Shown piece by piece: positions 27,376-35,763 of a DNA stretch of 64,000 nucleotides. The notes beneath the pieces are model-generated. The model was given only the letters and a program-made list of their open reading frames with translations. It searched no databases and was not told where the DNA came from. The DNA is from Chelonobacter sp050613185 (GTDB lineage Bacteria > Pseudomonadota > Gammaproteobacteria > Enterobacterales > Pasteurellaceae), in NCBI RefSeq assembly GCF_050613185.1, contig NZ_CP192511.1, positions 2,232,001 to 2,296,000 of the forward strand, in the 5' to 3' direction. The stretch's first letter is position 1; every line of letters starts with the position of its first letter. The position numbers were made by a program, and so were the translations under genes.

Positions 27376-27940
27376 AAATAGACAGCGTTGCCACTGGCAA
27401 CAGTGAATAAAAAATAGATAAAGTGCTTCCACTGGAAACGGTGAGCAAAAAATAGACAAAGTGTGAACACTGTACACAGTTAGGTTAAAAAATAGGCAAA
27501 GTGTGAACACTGTACACAGTTAGGTTAAAAAATAGGCAAAGTGTGAACACTGTACACAGTTAGGTTAAAAAATAGGCAAAGTGTGAACACTGTACACAGT
27601 TAGGTTAAAAAATAGGCAAAGTGTGAACACTGTACACAGTTAGGTTAAAAAATAGGCAAAGTGTGAACACTGTACACAGTTAGGTTAAAAAATAGGCAAA
27701 GTGTGAACACTGTACACAGTTAGGTTAAAAAATAGGCAAAGTGTGAACACTGTACACAGTTAGGTTAAAAAATAGGCAAAGTGTGAACACTGTACACAGT
27801 TAGGTTAAAAAATAGGCAAAGTGTGAACACTGTACACAGTTAGGTTAAAAAATAGGCAAAGTGTGAACACTGTACACAGTTAGGTTAAAAAATAGGCAAA
27901 GTGTGAACACTGTACACAGTTAGGTTAAAAAATAGGCGCA
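27376..27940. repeat. Tandem iteron array: twelve 40-bp units plus diverged 38-bp units
   Basis: The gene-free stretch 27375-28047 is mostly this array. Twelve near-identical 40-bp units run from 27461 to 27940; each carries CACTGTACACAGT (arms ACTGT/ACAGT) and the A-rich run TTAAAAAATAGGCAAA. Two diverged 38-bp units precede them (27385-27460), with CCACTGGCAACAGTGA and CCACTGGAAACGGTGA in place of the palindrome and AAAAAATAGA(T/C)AAA kept. Position after the replication protein, uniform spacing and internal symmetry suggest replication iterons. The rest, 27941-28047, is AT-rich and likely holds the promoter of the next gene. Confidence 0.9.
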
Positions 27941-28047
27941 GTATTACTAAACTGTATGAAGTTTTGTTTTAATTGAGATTTTAATTATCCGTTGTCATAA
28001 AACATCGATTTATTATGATGACATTCCATAACTAGAGGAGATTAATT

Positions 28048-28773
28048 ATGAATAGTGAATCCGAATATGAACTAAATGAAATTAATGGGGAAATTGGCAA
28101 GCTACGTACTAATTCAACCCTGACATTGCATACCCACCAAGCGACAAAAATTTGGGCTGGTAAAAAGTATGAAGACGGCAATGTGAAAATTATGAGTATG
28201 CCGAATTGCCTTGCCATTATTGCCAATATTCACCATGACTCAGCGCGTAATGATCCCTATGCGGATATGGCGCTGTTAGAATTAGAACGACAAATCACCG
28301 AGGCACGAAAAGAGATTGCCGGTTTAGTCGATCAAATTTTTGATATTTACGCCAATAAAATCCCAGATGACATAAATATCCAAGATAGTTTCAATGTTAA
28401 TCCAGTGAAAATATCATTAATGATCCATTCACAAATCGGCTTTTTGTTGATTTACCTGTTGTCTGAATATGATGCCATGGTGCGTTCTGTGATGACTGCT
28501 GCGCATCTAGCGTTAATTCCACGGCTTGATGCGCGCAGTTGGCTTGATAAAGGCTCAAAGCCTATTCGCCGGATTTATACGGCTGTTCAGCGTTATCGTG
28601 CGGTGCGGATTACCCGCGATGATGTGTTGCAGAAAAATGCACGTGCACTAGCAGCAATCGAAAAATACGGTGAAGTGCCAGAAGATATTTTTCGTGGAAC
28701 ACGTCGAAGCCAATATGCACCTTACGTTGATTTATCAAAATATGCCTCAGAACCGATAAATCAGAATAGTTGA
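28048..28773 (+). CDS. TIGR03761 (PFL_4669) family ICE protein
   Basis: The 241-aa protein shows the family pattern: NSTLTLHTHQATKIWAGKKY near the N-terminus, then DPYADMALLELERQI, and a C-terminal SQYAPYVDLS. It is a soluble protein of unknown function in the replication/maintenance half of PFGI-1 ICEs. AGAGGAG precedes the ATG. It begins a new unit after the iteron array and is followed 13 bases later by the DUF3158 gene. Confidence 0.85.
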   Translation: MNSESEYELNEINGEIGKLRTNSTLTLHTHQATKIWAGKKYEDGNVKIMSMPNCLAIIANIHHDSARNDPYADMALLELERQITEARKEIAGLVDQIFDIYANKIPDDINIQDSFNVNPVKISLMIHSQIGFLLIYLLSEYDAMVRSVMTAAHLALIPRLDARSWLDKGSKPIRRIYTAVQRYRAVRITRDDVLQKNARALAAIEKYGEVPEDIFRGTRRSQYAPYVDLSKYASEPINQNS

Positions 28774-28786
28774 GAAGGAGCTGACA

Positions 28787-29329
28787 ATGAAAAAACCAGC
28801 GAAACCTGATGCAGTCAATTATTCCGCCCTAGATATGGGATCATATCAAAATCTCATTTTTCAGACACCACTGAATGATGGGTTGAAAGGGATATTTAAA
28901 CAATTTGGTTCAGCAGAAGATTATCAAGTTCTACACCAGAATATTTTTGATGCACGCGTTGAATTACTGAATATGTCAAAAAATATCGTGAAATGCGCCA
29001 ATGCGTATCCGTTAAACCATCTTCCGTTGATCTTTGTTGCAGACAACAATAATTCATCCGGTGGTCGTTTCTTACGTTGGCGCAATCAGCAGAATAACAA
29101 AGGTGGGCAACTAGCGTGGGAAAATTTGGTGCAGAGTTCAGAAGTGCCGTTAGAGTTGAAAAAAGCGTTGATTGCGGTCGAAAAAGACCGGATTGCCTAC
29201 AATATGCAGATGTCGATTTTGAATTTTATTATCAGACAAGCACGAGAATGTGAAGACAAATTGAATACGGCGGAGCAATTATTAAATGAGGGAAAGCCAA
29301 TCACGGAAATTCAGGGTAAGGCGTTGTAG
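28787..29329 (+). CDS. DUF3158 family ICE protein
   Basis: This 180-aa soluble protein contains GGRFLRWRNQQNNKGGQLAW, the most conserved DUF3158 segment (GxxFLRWR). The family accompanies TIGR03761 and SSB in this ICE class; its function is unknown. GAAGGAG lies before the ATG. Confidence 0.78.
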   Translation: MKKPAKPDAVNYSALDMGSYQNLIFQTPLNDGLKGIFKQFGSAEDYQVLHQNIFDARVELLNMSKNIVKCANAYPLNHLPLIFVADNNNSSGGRFLRWRNQQNNKGGQLAWENLVQSSEVPLELKKALIAVEKDRIAYNMQMSILNFIIRQARECEDKLNTAEQLLNEGKPITEIQGKAL

Positions 29330-29532
29330 GTATTCTCTATTTTTTAATGCTCGTATCCCCTATTTTTTCATGCTTGTAACCCCTGTAAAAGCCTTGTAGG
29401 TAAAGCCTACACTAAAAGGCCTTTTAAAGGTAAGGGGGCGCAGCCCCCTTAAACCCCCGAAAGAGAATATGGTGCAAATACGATCATCGGGATATTGAGA
29501 CAAAATATCTTTAATCATAAAACAAGGAGTAA
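29330..29532. other. Intergenic region with a 23-bp tandem duplication and GC-rich hairpins
   Basis: Two adjacent 23-bp copies (29338-29360, 29361-29383; 20 of 23 bases identical, core ATGCTYGTA and CCCC) are followed by a hairpin TGTAGG-TAAAG-CCTACA (29395-29411), a 12-bp palindrome AAAAGGCCTTTT (29414-29425) and a strong hairpin AAGGGGGC-GCA-GCCCCCTT (29432-29450) with CCCCC after it. It precedes ssb. It could be an origin of transfer, a single-strand origin or a leader structure; the sequence does not decide. Confidence 0.6.
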
Positions 29533-29535
29533 ATG

Positions 29536-29970
29536 ATGGCTGGTGTAAACAGAGTAACCATTTTGGGCAACTTAGGCGCAGATCCGGAAATTCGAGCAAT
29601 GCCGAATGGCGATCTTGTCGCAACCTTAAGTGTCGCGACAAGCCGCACATGGAAAGATAAAACCTCCGGCGAAAACAAGGAATTGACGGAGTGGCACAGA
29701 ATTGTGCTGTATCGTCGAGTGGCTGAAATTGCTAAGGACTATTTGCACAAAGGTAGCAAAGCATACTTCGAAGGCTATCTTCGTACACAAAAATGGACTG
29801 ACAATAATGGTGTTGAACGCTGGACGACGCAAATCATTGCTGAAACACTTCAACTGTTAGATCCAAAACCGACTAACAGTGAAGCAAAGAATGCACCAGC
29901 ACAGAGTTCACAAAGTTCATCTGTAAAAGCGCAAGAGCCGCCGCTTGACTTTGATGATATTCCATTTTAA
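29536..29970 (+). CDS. ssb: Single-stranded DNA-binding protein (ICE copy)
   Basis: The 144-aa OB-fold protein begins MAGVNRVTILGNLGADPEIR and has ATSRTWKDK, WHRIVLY and YFEGYLRTQKW. The C-terminal acidic tip LDFDDIPF matches the SSB partner-binding tail. AAGGAG is best spaced for the ATG at 29536; an ATG at 29533 is immediately upstream. ICE SSBs protect the transferred strand and can dampen the SOS response. Confidence 0.95.
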   Translation: MAGVNRVTILGNLGADPEIRAMPNGDLVATLSVATSRTWKDKTSGENKELTEWHRIVLYRRVAEIAKDYLHKGSKAYFEGYLRTQKWTDNNGVERWTTQIIAETLQLLDPKPTNSEAKNAPAQSSQSSSVKAQEPPLDFDDIPF

Positions 29971-29995
29971 CTGCTGGTAAATATAGTGAGGTTTC

Positions 29996-30490
29996 ATGAT
30001 GAAATTTAAGATATGGGGAATCCTTCTATTATCTCTGGTTCTCAGTGGTTGTGCGGAAATGACCGCACTTAATCAACGCGTCGGAGATTGGGCGGAGCAA
30101 GCGAATCGCTCACTCGGTATGATGAGTACGACTTCAATAGCCCAATCAACCCTTGATGACAGTACGACATCAGCGCGGCAGATTGATACGCTATATATTC
30201 GTTTTAAGCGTGAATTTGGCTTTATGACGCGTGAAGAGGCAATTAGAGAGCATGGAGGCTCTAAAGGTTCGAATAACCGTCTATGGGCTGAAGAAGTGCT
30301 AATTGGTAATGGTTTTATCCACGATGCCACACCTGGGGTTTATTACCATTTGGCGGACTCCTTTAACTACGGTTATTTGAGCATTGTATTGGAAAAAGAA
30401 GATAAACGAGTCCTGGTGAAGTGGTCTGTCAAGACAAACGATAACGCGAAAGCCGCACAGATTAAGCAGCGGATATTGAAAATTATATAA
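29996..30490 (+). CDS. Putative lipoprotein of the ICE, unknown function
   Basis: The 164-aa product has a signal peptide with a lipobox: MMKFKIWGILLLSLVLSGCAE, where Cys20 is the expected lipid site. The mature part is soluble, with IDTLYIRFKREFGFMTREEAIREHGG and a C-terminal YGYLSIVLEKEDKRVLVKWSV. I do not recognise the family. It follows ssb by 25 bases and ends at a good terminator, so it closes the ssb unit. Confidence 0.7.
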   Translation: MMKFKIWGILLLSLVLSGCAEMTALNQRVGDWAEQANRSLGMMSTTSIAQSTLDDSTTSARQIDTLYIRFKREFGFMTREEAIREHGGSKGSNNRLWAEEVLIGNGFIHDATPGVYYHLADSFNYGYLSIVLEKEDKRVLVKWSVKTNDNAKAAQIKQRILKII

Positions 30491-30518
30491 CAATAAAGAC
30501 ATTCTCCTTAGTCATTTT

Positions 30519-30545
30519 ATCCCGGCGCAAGCTGGGATTTTTTTA
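30519..30545 (+). terminator. Intrinsic terminator after the lipoprotein gene
   Basis: ATCCCGGC and GCTGGGAT pair (one G-T) around GCAA at 30519-30538, followed by a run of T to 30544. It marks the left border of the AT-rich cargo island. Confidence 0.82.
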
Positions 30546-30632
30546 TCCAAATCTAAGAAATAATTTCTTATATCTTATTTTTTTTATTTTTTGTAATCTA
30601 AGAAATAAGAATTCAATAAAGGGAGTACAAAG

Positions 30633-30809
30633 ATGAAGGTGTTAATCAGAGCTATCTCAATTATTTTATTTGTTATCGTGAATATGATGGGTTTTAGCGT
30701 ATATGAGAAAATTTCGGCTCAAATGCAAGATTCACCATTTAGCGCAATACATTCCCTAGGAATACTTTCAATGATGATCTGTGTTGTGATTCTTTTAGCA
30801 AGAAAATAA
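30633..30809 (+). CDS. Small membrane protein, unknown (58 aa)
   Basis: The ATG at 30633, with GGGAG 8-12 bases upstream, opens a 58-codon frame starting MKVLIRAISIILFVIVNMMGF. Two hydrophobic segments (about 4-22 and 41-55) suggest two membrane passes. The upstream DNA has two AATCTAAGAAATAA copies (about 30551 and 30595) that may be an operator. It is the first gene of the AT-rich island. Confidence 0.55.
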   Translation: MKVLIRAISIILFVIVNMMGFSVYEKISAQMQDSPFSAIHSLGILSMMICVVILLARK

Positions 30810-30835
30810 TAAGTATAATAATGTGAGGAGATAGT

Positions 30836-31036
30836 ATGCCTACTAAGTATGTTAATGAAGCTTTATGGAAAAAAATCGAAGAGATGACAATTTCCACGGT
30901 AATAAGGACTCAATCCATGATTAAGGAAACTGAAATTTTACATGCTATTCTTGCTAAGGGGCTGGAATCCGTTTCAGAATCTGATTTAGATGAGTATGTT
31001 GATAAAAACAAGAAAAAACCTGAGGAGTCAATATGA
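30836..31036 (+). CDS. Small DNA-binding-like protein, unknown (66 aa)
   Basis: A 66-aa charged helical protein (MPTKYVNEALWKKIEEMTI...TEILHAILAKGLESVSESDLDEYV). The short strand, helix, helix pattern resembles ribbon-helix-helix proteins such as relaxosome accessories or antitoxins, but I cannot assign a family. GAGGAGATAGT precedes the ATG. Its stop overlaps the next gene's ATG by four bases, so the two are co-translated. Confidence 0.6.
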   Translation: MPTKYVNEALWKKIEEMTISTVIRTQSMIKETEILHAILAKGLESVSESDLDEYVDKNKKKPEESI

Positions 31037-31473
31037 GTGATCTTGGTGCTAGAGAGCAGTATGATGAAGATTTAGAGATTATGGAAAAACTCATTGCTCT
31101 AGAATATAAATTAAATGGATTTGATTATTATTTTGAAAAACTCCACAACCAACGTATGGAGAAGAAATTTATTTTATTTTTGATAGCCCTAGGAGTGATG
31201 AGTTTTTTAATGATTTTTTTAATCTATATTTTTGATTTATCATTTTTATATTTAACTATATTATTCCCCGTATTTATATTTGTTCCTATTCTTGCTCTAT
31301 CTCTTAGAGATGATTACAAATATATTTTACACATAAAAAATAAGGCAAGAGAGCGATATATAGAGTACATATTTATTAGAGATAACACTCCCATTGATGA
31401 CTTTTGCAGAACCATACTGCAACATGGAAAAACACTTGAGGAACAAGTTAAAGAAAAATATTTATTAGATTAA
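31033..31473 (+). CDS. Membrane protein, unknown (146 aa)
   Basis: An N-terminal acidic coiled segment (about 1-45) is followed by two adjacent transmembrane helices (about 47-68 and 71-92, MSFLMIFLIYIFDLSFLYL) and a cytoplasmic C-terminal domain (KNKARERYIEYIFIRDNTPI). I do not recognise it. The coupling to the 66-aa protein suggests a two-component accessory unit, perhaps exclusion or defence. That is inference. Confidence 0.6.
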   Translation: MSDLGAREQYDEDLEIMEKLIALEYKLNGFDYYFEKLHNQRMEKKFILFLIALGVMSFLMIFLIYIFDLSFLYLTILFPVFIFVPILALSLRDDYKYILHIKNKARERYIEYIFIRDNTPIDDFCRTILQHGKTLEEQVKEKYLLD

Positions 31474-31512
31474 CGGTGAAAGATGATTAAAAATTTTTGA
31501 ATAGGAAATACC

Positions 31513-31704
31513 ATGAATGCTAAAATTTTTCTAGATGAATATCACATTGACTACAAAATTATTCGTATAAAATACTTGGAACGTGAAATACAAAAAATTG
31601 AGGCTGGGATAATAAAAGCATCCTCACAAGAAATATTAAATGATATTCTTTTTGGGTATAAAAAAGAACTTGATAAATTAAAAAATTCAGAGCTATCTGA
31701 TTAA
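31513..31704 (+). CDS. Small helical protein, unknown (63 aa)
   Basis: A 63-aa lysine/isoleucine-rich, probably coiled-coil protein (YLEREIQKIEAGIIKASSQE). TAGGAAAT lies ahead of the ATG. There are no recognisable motifs. It lies in the AT-rich island between membrane-protein genes. Confidence 0.5.
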   Translation: MNAKIFLDEYHIDYKIIRIKYLEREIQKIEAGIIKASSQEILNDILFGYKKELDKLKNSELSD

Positions 31705-31759
31705 ATTCTGATATAAATTTCCGCTAGAGATACCTATTTCCCATTAGAGGGTAGAAAAA

Positions 31760-32053
31760 ATGAAAAAATTAGGCTTAATAATTAATAGATTTTCTGGACT
31801 AATGTTAATAGTGATTATTATGCTTGTTTTTTTTATTTTATTGTATCTAAAATTAGACGCTATCAATAAGAAAGAATCTGCAATAGAGTATAAAATAGAG
31901 TGCTATTCAAATGGTAATGTTTTTATGAGTGATATTGGTAAGGAGTTAGTTAGGTTAGATGGGACTTATACTTATGTTTCAATAAAAATAGGTAAAACTA
32001 TGATTATTCCACAGAATAATTGTATTCTTTCTTATGAAAAAGATTATAAATAA
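31760..32053 (+). CDS. Single-pass membrane protein, unknown (97 aa)
   Basis: One N-terminal transmembrane helix (about residues 14-33, LMLIVIIMLVFFILLYLKL) anchors a small domain (YKIECYSNGNVFMSD...IPQNNCILSYEKDYK), with two cysteines that may form a disulfide if it is periplasmic. No family is recognised. It has its own weak ribosome binding site, AGAGGG. Confidence 0.5.
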   Translation: MKKLGLIINRFSGLMLIVIIMLVFFILLYLKLDAINKKESAIEYKIECYSNGNVFMSDIGKELVRLDGTYTYVSIKIGKTMIIPQNNCILSYEKDYK

Positions 32054-32082
32054 CTAAAAGTTTTTAAGTGGAGGGAGGAATA

Positions 32083-32352
32083 ATGGGAGTAAAACTAAAT
32101 ATGCAAGCCTTTGTGCGAAATAGTCTTCCCGGTTTAAGTAATGAGGATGTAATTGATATAACCGATCGCATTTTAAACCAAATAGGCTTCGTTCCTAGAA
32201 ATTTTATGGGGTCTAAAGAAAGTGATAATTTTGAGAGTTTATTTAAAGCAAAATTTTCTGAAAATTTTAGTAAGTATAAAGAAATTACCCCATATGAGTT
32301 TTTTCTAGTAAAGAAAAAAATAGAATCCGAATCAGGATTGTTAAAAGCATAA
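32083..32352 (+). CDS. Small soluble protein, unknown (89 aa)
   Basis: The ATG at 32083 is directly preceded by GGAGGGAGGAA, a very strong ribosome binding site, so I prefer it to the GTG at 32068. The protein (MGVKLNMQAFVRNSLPGLSN...FLVKKKIESESGLLKA) is mostly helical and charged. No family is recognised. Confidence 0.55.
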   Translation: MGVKLNMQAFVRNSLPGLSNEDVIDITDRILNQIGFVPRNFMGSKESDNFESLFKAKFSENFSKYKEITPYEFFLVKKKIESESGLLKA

Positions 32353-32390
32353 CTTTATTATATTGAAACACGAGGTAGATTATTATAATT

Positions 32391-32567
32391 ATGATAGATC
32401 ATCCAAAGTACATAAAAATCCCTGATAATCAAGGTAACTTAGTTCGTATACTAAAGTCACATCGTTTTAGAGATACGAAAAAACTTTATTATATCGAACC
32501 TAAGTTTATTTTAAATAATGGGGAAATCGTGCGAAAAGACGTTAATGTGATGATATTTTGTTTTTAG
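32391..32567 (+). CDS. Small basic protein, unknown (58 aa)
   Basis: The ATG at 32391 opens 58 codons (MIDHPKYIKIPDNQGNLVRI ... RKDVNVMIFCF). It is beta-rich and basic; no motif is seen. There is CGAGG about 17 bases upstream, but no well-spaced ribosome binding site, so the gene call is weak. Confidence 0.35.
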   Translation: MIDHPKYIKIPDNQGNLVRILKSHRFRDTKKLYYIEPKFILNNGEIVRKDVNVMIFCF

Positions 32568-32628
32568 TTATGGGATGAATTTTTCCATTTTATAACTAAA
32601 ATCTAAGAATTTTGGTAAGGAGAAAGCT

Positions 32629-32946
32629 ATGACCACTATGCATGAAGCATCTAAAAAAGTAATGTTAGACTTATTTGGGGGTAATCCACTGGAAAGCCTG
32701 ATATTATTGGTAAATCCTTTTGTGTCATTATCTTTTTTATTAATTTGCTTTATTATTATGAAACTTAGTGTATCTTTGGGAAATAATTATTTAAAAAATA
32801 ACATGGGTCATGGGATTGGTATTCTGTTGATTTCAACGTTTATTTTATTTATTTTTTCTACAACCGCCCCTAATTTGATTTACATTGTTATTTTAAAACT
32901 GGCAATAATTATATATTTAACTGCAAAAACATACAAATCAAGATAA
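32629..32946 (+). CDS. Membrane protein, unknown (105 aa)
   Basis: The protein has three predicted transmembrane helices (about 24-44, 58-78 and 82-99: LVNPFVSLSFLLICFIIMKL, GIGILLISTFILFIFS, LIYIVILKLAIIIYLTA). The start ATG has AAGGAGAAAG close upstream. No family is recognised; small multi-pass proteins in such islands are often entry-exclusion or phage-exclusion factors, but nothing here proves that. Confidence 0.55.
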   Translation: MTTMHEASKKVMLDLFGGNPLESLILLVNPFVSLSFLLICFIIMKLSVSLGNNYLKNNMGHGIGILLISTFILFIFSTTAPNLIYIVILKLAIIIYLTAKTYKSR

Positions 32947-32960
32947 ATAAAAATTTTGAT

Positions 32961-33212
32961 ATGGTGTGTGATATGGCAAGAAATTTCACCGAAACTGAAT
33001 GTGGTATTGAATTACAATGTTCTTGCTGCAAAAAATATTATCCCGCAGATCTTGAATTTTTCTATAAAGAGAAAAAAAGCAAATGGGGATTACACTCTTG
33101 GTGTAAGGCTTGCTATGAAGAAAATCCCAAACAAATTGCTAAAAGACGGCGTTGGAAATGTGCAATGAAATCCAAAAAAGTTGCTCAATCGGATAGCCCA
33201 AAAATAGGATAA
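32961..33212 (+). CDS. Small zinc-ribbon protein (83 aa)
   Basis: Two CxxC pairs (CSCC near residues 20-23 and CKAC near 48-51) with a basic spacer and tail (KQIAKRRRWKCAMKSKK) look like a zinc ribbon of the sort found in small phage and plasmid DNA-binding proteins. The start may be the ATG at 32961 or at 32973. The target is unknown. Confidence 0.55.
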   Translation: MVCDMARNFTETECGIELQCSCCKKYYPADLEFFYKEKKSKWGLHSWCKACYEENPKQIAKRRRWKCAMKSKKVAQSDSPKIG

Positions 33213-33255
33213 ATGTTGTTTAGTATTTAACTCTTATACAAAAGGATTTCTGACA

Positions 33256-33510
33256 GTGAAACTTATTGATTACTCAATTCTGTTATGCATTATAGTAGGA
33301 TATTTCCTATTATTTATACTTAGCACTGTTTTACATATTAGCTATTTTTATATTATTGTACCCTTAAGTATTTCTATAATCATTGCTATACAAGCTAAAT
33401 TCAAAAGCCTTAACCATCTAATTGACTATATTTTAATAATGGGCTTGGTTTTTTCATTCATTAATATAATTGCAATTTATGTAGTAATACTGCTCTGGGC
33501 GAGAGGATGA
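33256..33510 (+). CDS. Small membrane protein, unknown (84 aa)
   Basis: An 84-aa, almost wholly hydrophobic protein with three likely helices (IDYSILLCIIVGYFLLFIL, FYIIVPLSISIIIAIQ, IDYILIMGLVFSFINIIAIY). The start is a GTG with AAAGGA upstream. It ends 3 bases before topB. No family is recognised. Confidence 0.5.
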   Translation: MKLIDYSILLCIIVGYFLLFILSTVLHISYFYIIVPLSISIIIAIQAKFKSLNHLIDYILIMGLVFSFINIIAIYVVILLWARG

Positions 33511-33513
33511 CAC

Positions 33514-35547
33514 ATGAAACTTTTTCTTTGTGAAAAACCATCTCAAGGGCGTGATATTGGTAAATTTATCGGGGCGATTCAGCGTGGTGACGGTTTGCTT
33601 GCGAGTGCCGATAAACAAACTATCGTGACGTGGGGAATTGGGCATCTCATGGAACAAGCCGATCCGCATGATTATGATGAAGCTTATAAGCGTTGGTCTA
33701 TTGATGATTTGCCTATCGTGCCGGCGCAATGGCAAATGAAAATAAAACCGGACACCGCTAAGCAGTGCAAAATTGTGCTGGGTTTGATTAAAAAAGCCAG
33801 CCATATTGTGATTGCAACCGATCCTGACCGTGAGGGGGAAGTGATTGCGCGTGAGCTACTTGATGCCGCTAATTATCGTGGTTCATTACAGCGTTTATGG
33901 CTATCCGCACTTGATGACGGTAGCATTAAAAAAGCGCTTTCTTCTTTAAAATCTGATGCTGAAACTCGTCCGTTATACGATGCCGGTTTAGCACGCTCTC
34001 GCGCAGATTGGCTTGTTGGCATGAATCTCAGTCGTTTATTCACGTTGCTTGCACGTGAACAGGGGCATGACGGGGTGTTATCTGTCGGGAGAGTACAAAG
34101 CCCGACATTGGCAATTGTGGTACAGCGTGACCGTGAGATTGCGAATTTTATCGCTAAGCCGTTTTATGTATTACCGGTTATCTTAGCTAATTCGCAAGCG
34201 CAACAGTTTATTGCGTACTGGCAAACCCCTGAAACGAGTTGTGATGATGAGGGACGGTGTGTTGATTACATGCTCATTCAATCGGTAGCGGCGCAATTAT
34301 TCAGCCTCGGCAACGCAAAAGTTATTCAGCTCGATACCAAGCGCATGAAAGAATCGCCGCCGTTGGCATTCGATTTGGGGACGTTGCAGCAAGCCTGTTC
34401 ACGATTGTGGGGGCTGGGCGCGCAGCAGGTGCTTGATATCGCACAATCGTTATATGAAACTCATAAAGCGACAACCTATCCACGTACAGACTGCGGTTAT
34501 TTGCCAGAATCGATGATTGCCGATATTCCACACGTTATCCGTGCGGTTGCTCATGCCGATCCCAATTTAAAGCAAATCATCAATCATTTAGATCTTTCGG
34601 CACGCTCTCGGATTTGGAATGACAGCAAAATTACTGCTCACCACGGTATTATTCCGACGACGGGTCAGGTGGATTTAAGTAAGATGAACCAAGATGAATT
34701 ACGTGTTTATGATTTAATTCGTAGGCATTATCTTGCGCAATTTTTGCCGTTATACGAAGAAGACAGAACCCATGTGCAATTGCAAAGTGGCACGCATATC
34801 TTAACGGCGGCTGGCAAAGTCGTGATTAAAAAGGGGTGGAAAATCCTATTTACACAACATGCGACGGATAATGATGAGGAACAACAGGGATTACCACTAT
34901 TATCACACGGTGAGGCTTGCCGAATTTGTCAGGCAGAAGTGCGGTCTATGCAAACATCGCCGCCAAAGCCTTATACGGAAGGTACGTTAATCAGTGCAAT
35001 GAAAAACGCCGCAAAATTTGTGCAAGATCCTCGCTTGAAGCAACGATTGAGAGAAACCGAGGGGCTAGGCACAGAAGCAACTCGCGCCGGTGTGATCGAA
35101 ACCTTGCTCAAGCGCGGCTATTTGGTGAAGCAGAAGAAAAATATTGTTTCAACAGTCGCCGCCGGCGCATTGATTGACAGCTTACCGTCGATTATCAAAG
35201 ATCCAGGTATGACGGCGTTATGGGAGCAGGCACTCAATGATATTGCCCATAACCAACTCAAGTTAGCCGATTTTATGGCAAAGCAAGATGCGTTTATTCG
35301 TCATGTAGTGCAGTCCTCAAGCGGTATTTCGATGAAAATCAGCAGCACGCCAACGAAAATTTGTCCCCAATGCGGTGCGCCGATGCGCAAACGCAAAGGT
35401 GCAAACGGGGAGTTTTGGGGCTGTAGTGCTTATCCAAATTGCAAAGCGATCGAAAATATCCGCGGCCCTAAAAAACGAACGAAACAACAGGTTTCTAAGA
35501 ATATGAATGCGTTACGACAAACATTGAAAAAAGAGAGAGATGTATGA
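33514..35547 (+). CDS. topB: DNA topoisomerase III (ICE copy)
   Basis: This type IA topoisomerase of 677 aa has a Toprim domain (LFLCEKPSQGRDIGKFIG, IATDPDREGEVIARELL), the catalytic tyrosine Tyr322 in TTYPRTDCGYLPE, and a C-terminal zinc finger CPQCGAP...WGCSAYPNCKA. GC content and codon use return to backbone-like values after the AT-rich island. It is a standard PFGI-1 ICE gene, thought to help replication or resolution of the excised element. Confidence 0.95.
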   Translation: MKLFLCEKPSQGRDIGKFIGAIQRGDGLLASADKQTIVTWGIGHLMEQADPHDYDEAYKRWSIDDLPIVPAQWQMKIKPDTAKQCKIVLGLIKKASHIVIATDPDREGEVIARELLDAANYRGSLQRLWLSALDDGSIKKALSSLKSDAETRPLYDAGLARSRADWLVGMNLSRLFTLLAREQGHDGVLSVGRVQSPTLAIVVQRDREIANFIAKPFYVLPVILANSQAQQFIAYWQTPETSCDDEGRCVDYMLIQSVAAQLFSLGNAKVIQLDTKRMKESPPLAFDLGTLQQACSRLWGLGAQQVLDIAQSLYETHKATTYPRTDCGYLPESMIADIPHVIRAVAHADPNLKQIINHLDLSARSRIWNDSKITAHHGIIPTTGQVDLSKMNQDELRVYDLIRRHYLAQFLPLYEEDRTHVQLQSGTHILTAAGKVVIKKGWKILFTQHATDNDEEQQGLPLLSHGEACRICQAEVRSMQTSPPKPYTEGTLISAMKNAAKFVQDPRLKQRLRETEGLGTEATRAGVIETLLKRGYLVKQKKNIVSTVAAGALIDSLPSIIKDPGMTALWEQALNDIAHNQLKLADFMAKQDAFIRHVVQSSSGISMKISSTPTKICPQCGAPMRKRKGANGEFWGCSAYPNCKAIENIRGPKKRTKQQVSKNMNALRQTLKKERDV

Positions 35548-35708
35548 GTGTGATAGCGGTGATTTTACTGATGTTCAGTGGTGCGAATGTTTATATCGGT
35601 CTAGATTACTTAATTCAAAGGCGCTTTGGTCTCTTTTGGGGACACACTTTTTTGGCAGCCGTGATCTTGATTGAAGCACTGAAATTTCCAATTCGGTTAC
35701 ATGGATGA
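35544..35708 (+). CDS. Small membrane protein coupled to topB (54 aa)
   Basis: The ATG overlaps the topB stop (ATGA), giving 54 codons: MSVIAVILLMFSGANVYIGL, a loop with QRRFGLFWGH, then a second hydrophobic helix TFLAAVILIEALKF. The overlap and coding-like composition support a real gene. Unknown function. Confidence 0.55.
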   Translation: MSVIAVILLMFSGANVYIGLDYLIQRRFGLFWGHTFLAAVILIEALKFPIRLHG

Positions 35709-35763
35709 GCAACTATTTTGAATGTTCATCATTTTATCATTACTAGAAAATTAAGGGGTAATT

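Noticed and set aside
27461..27940. Regular repeats that could be taken for a CRISPR array
   Set aside because: The whole 40-bp unit repeats without unique spacers, so it is a plain tandem array; no cas gene is nearby.
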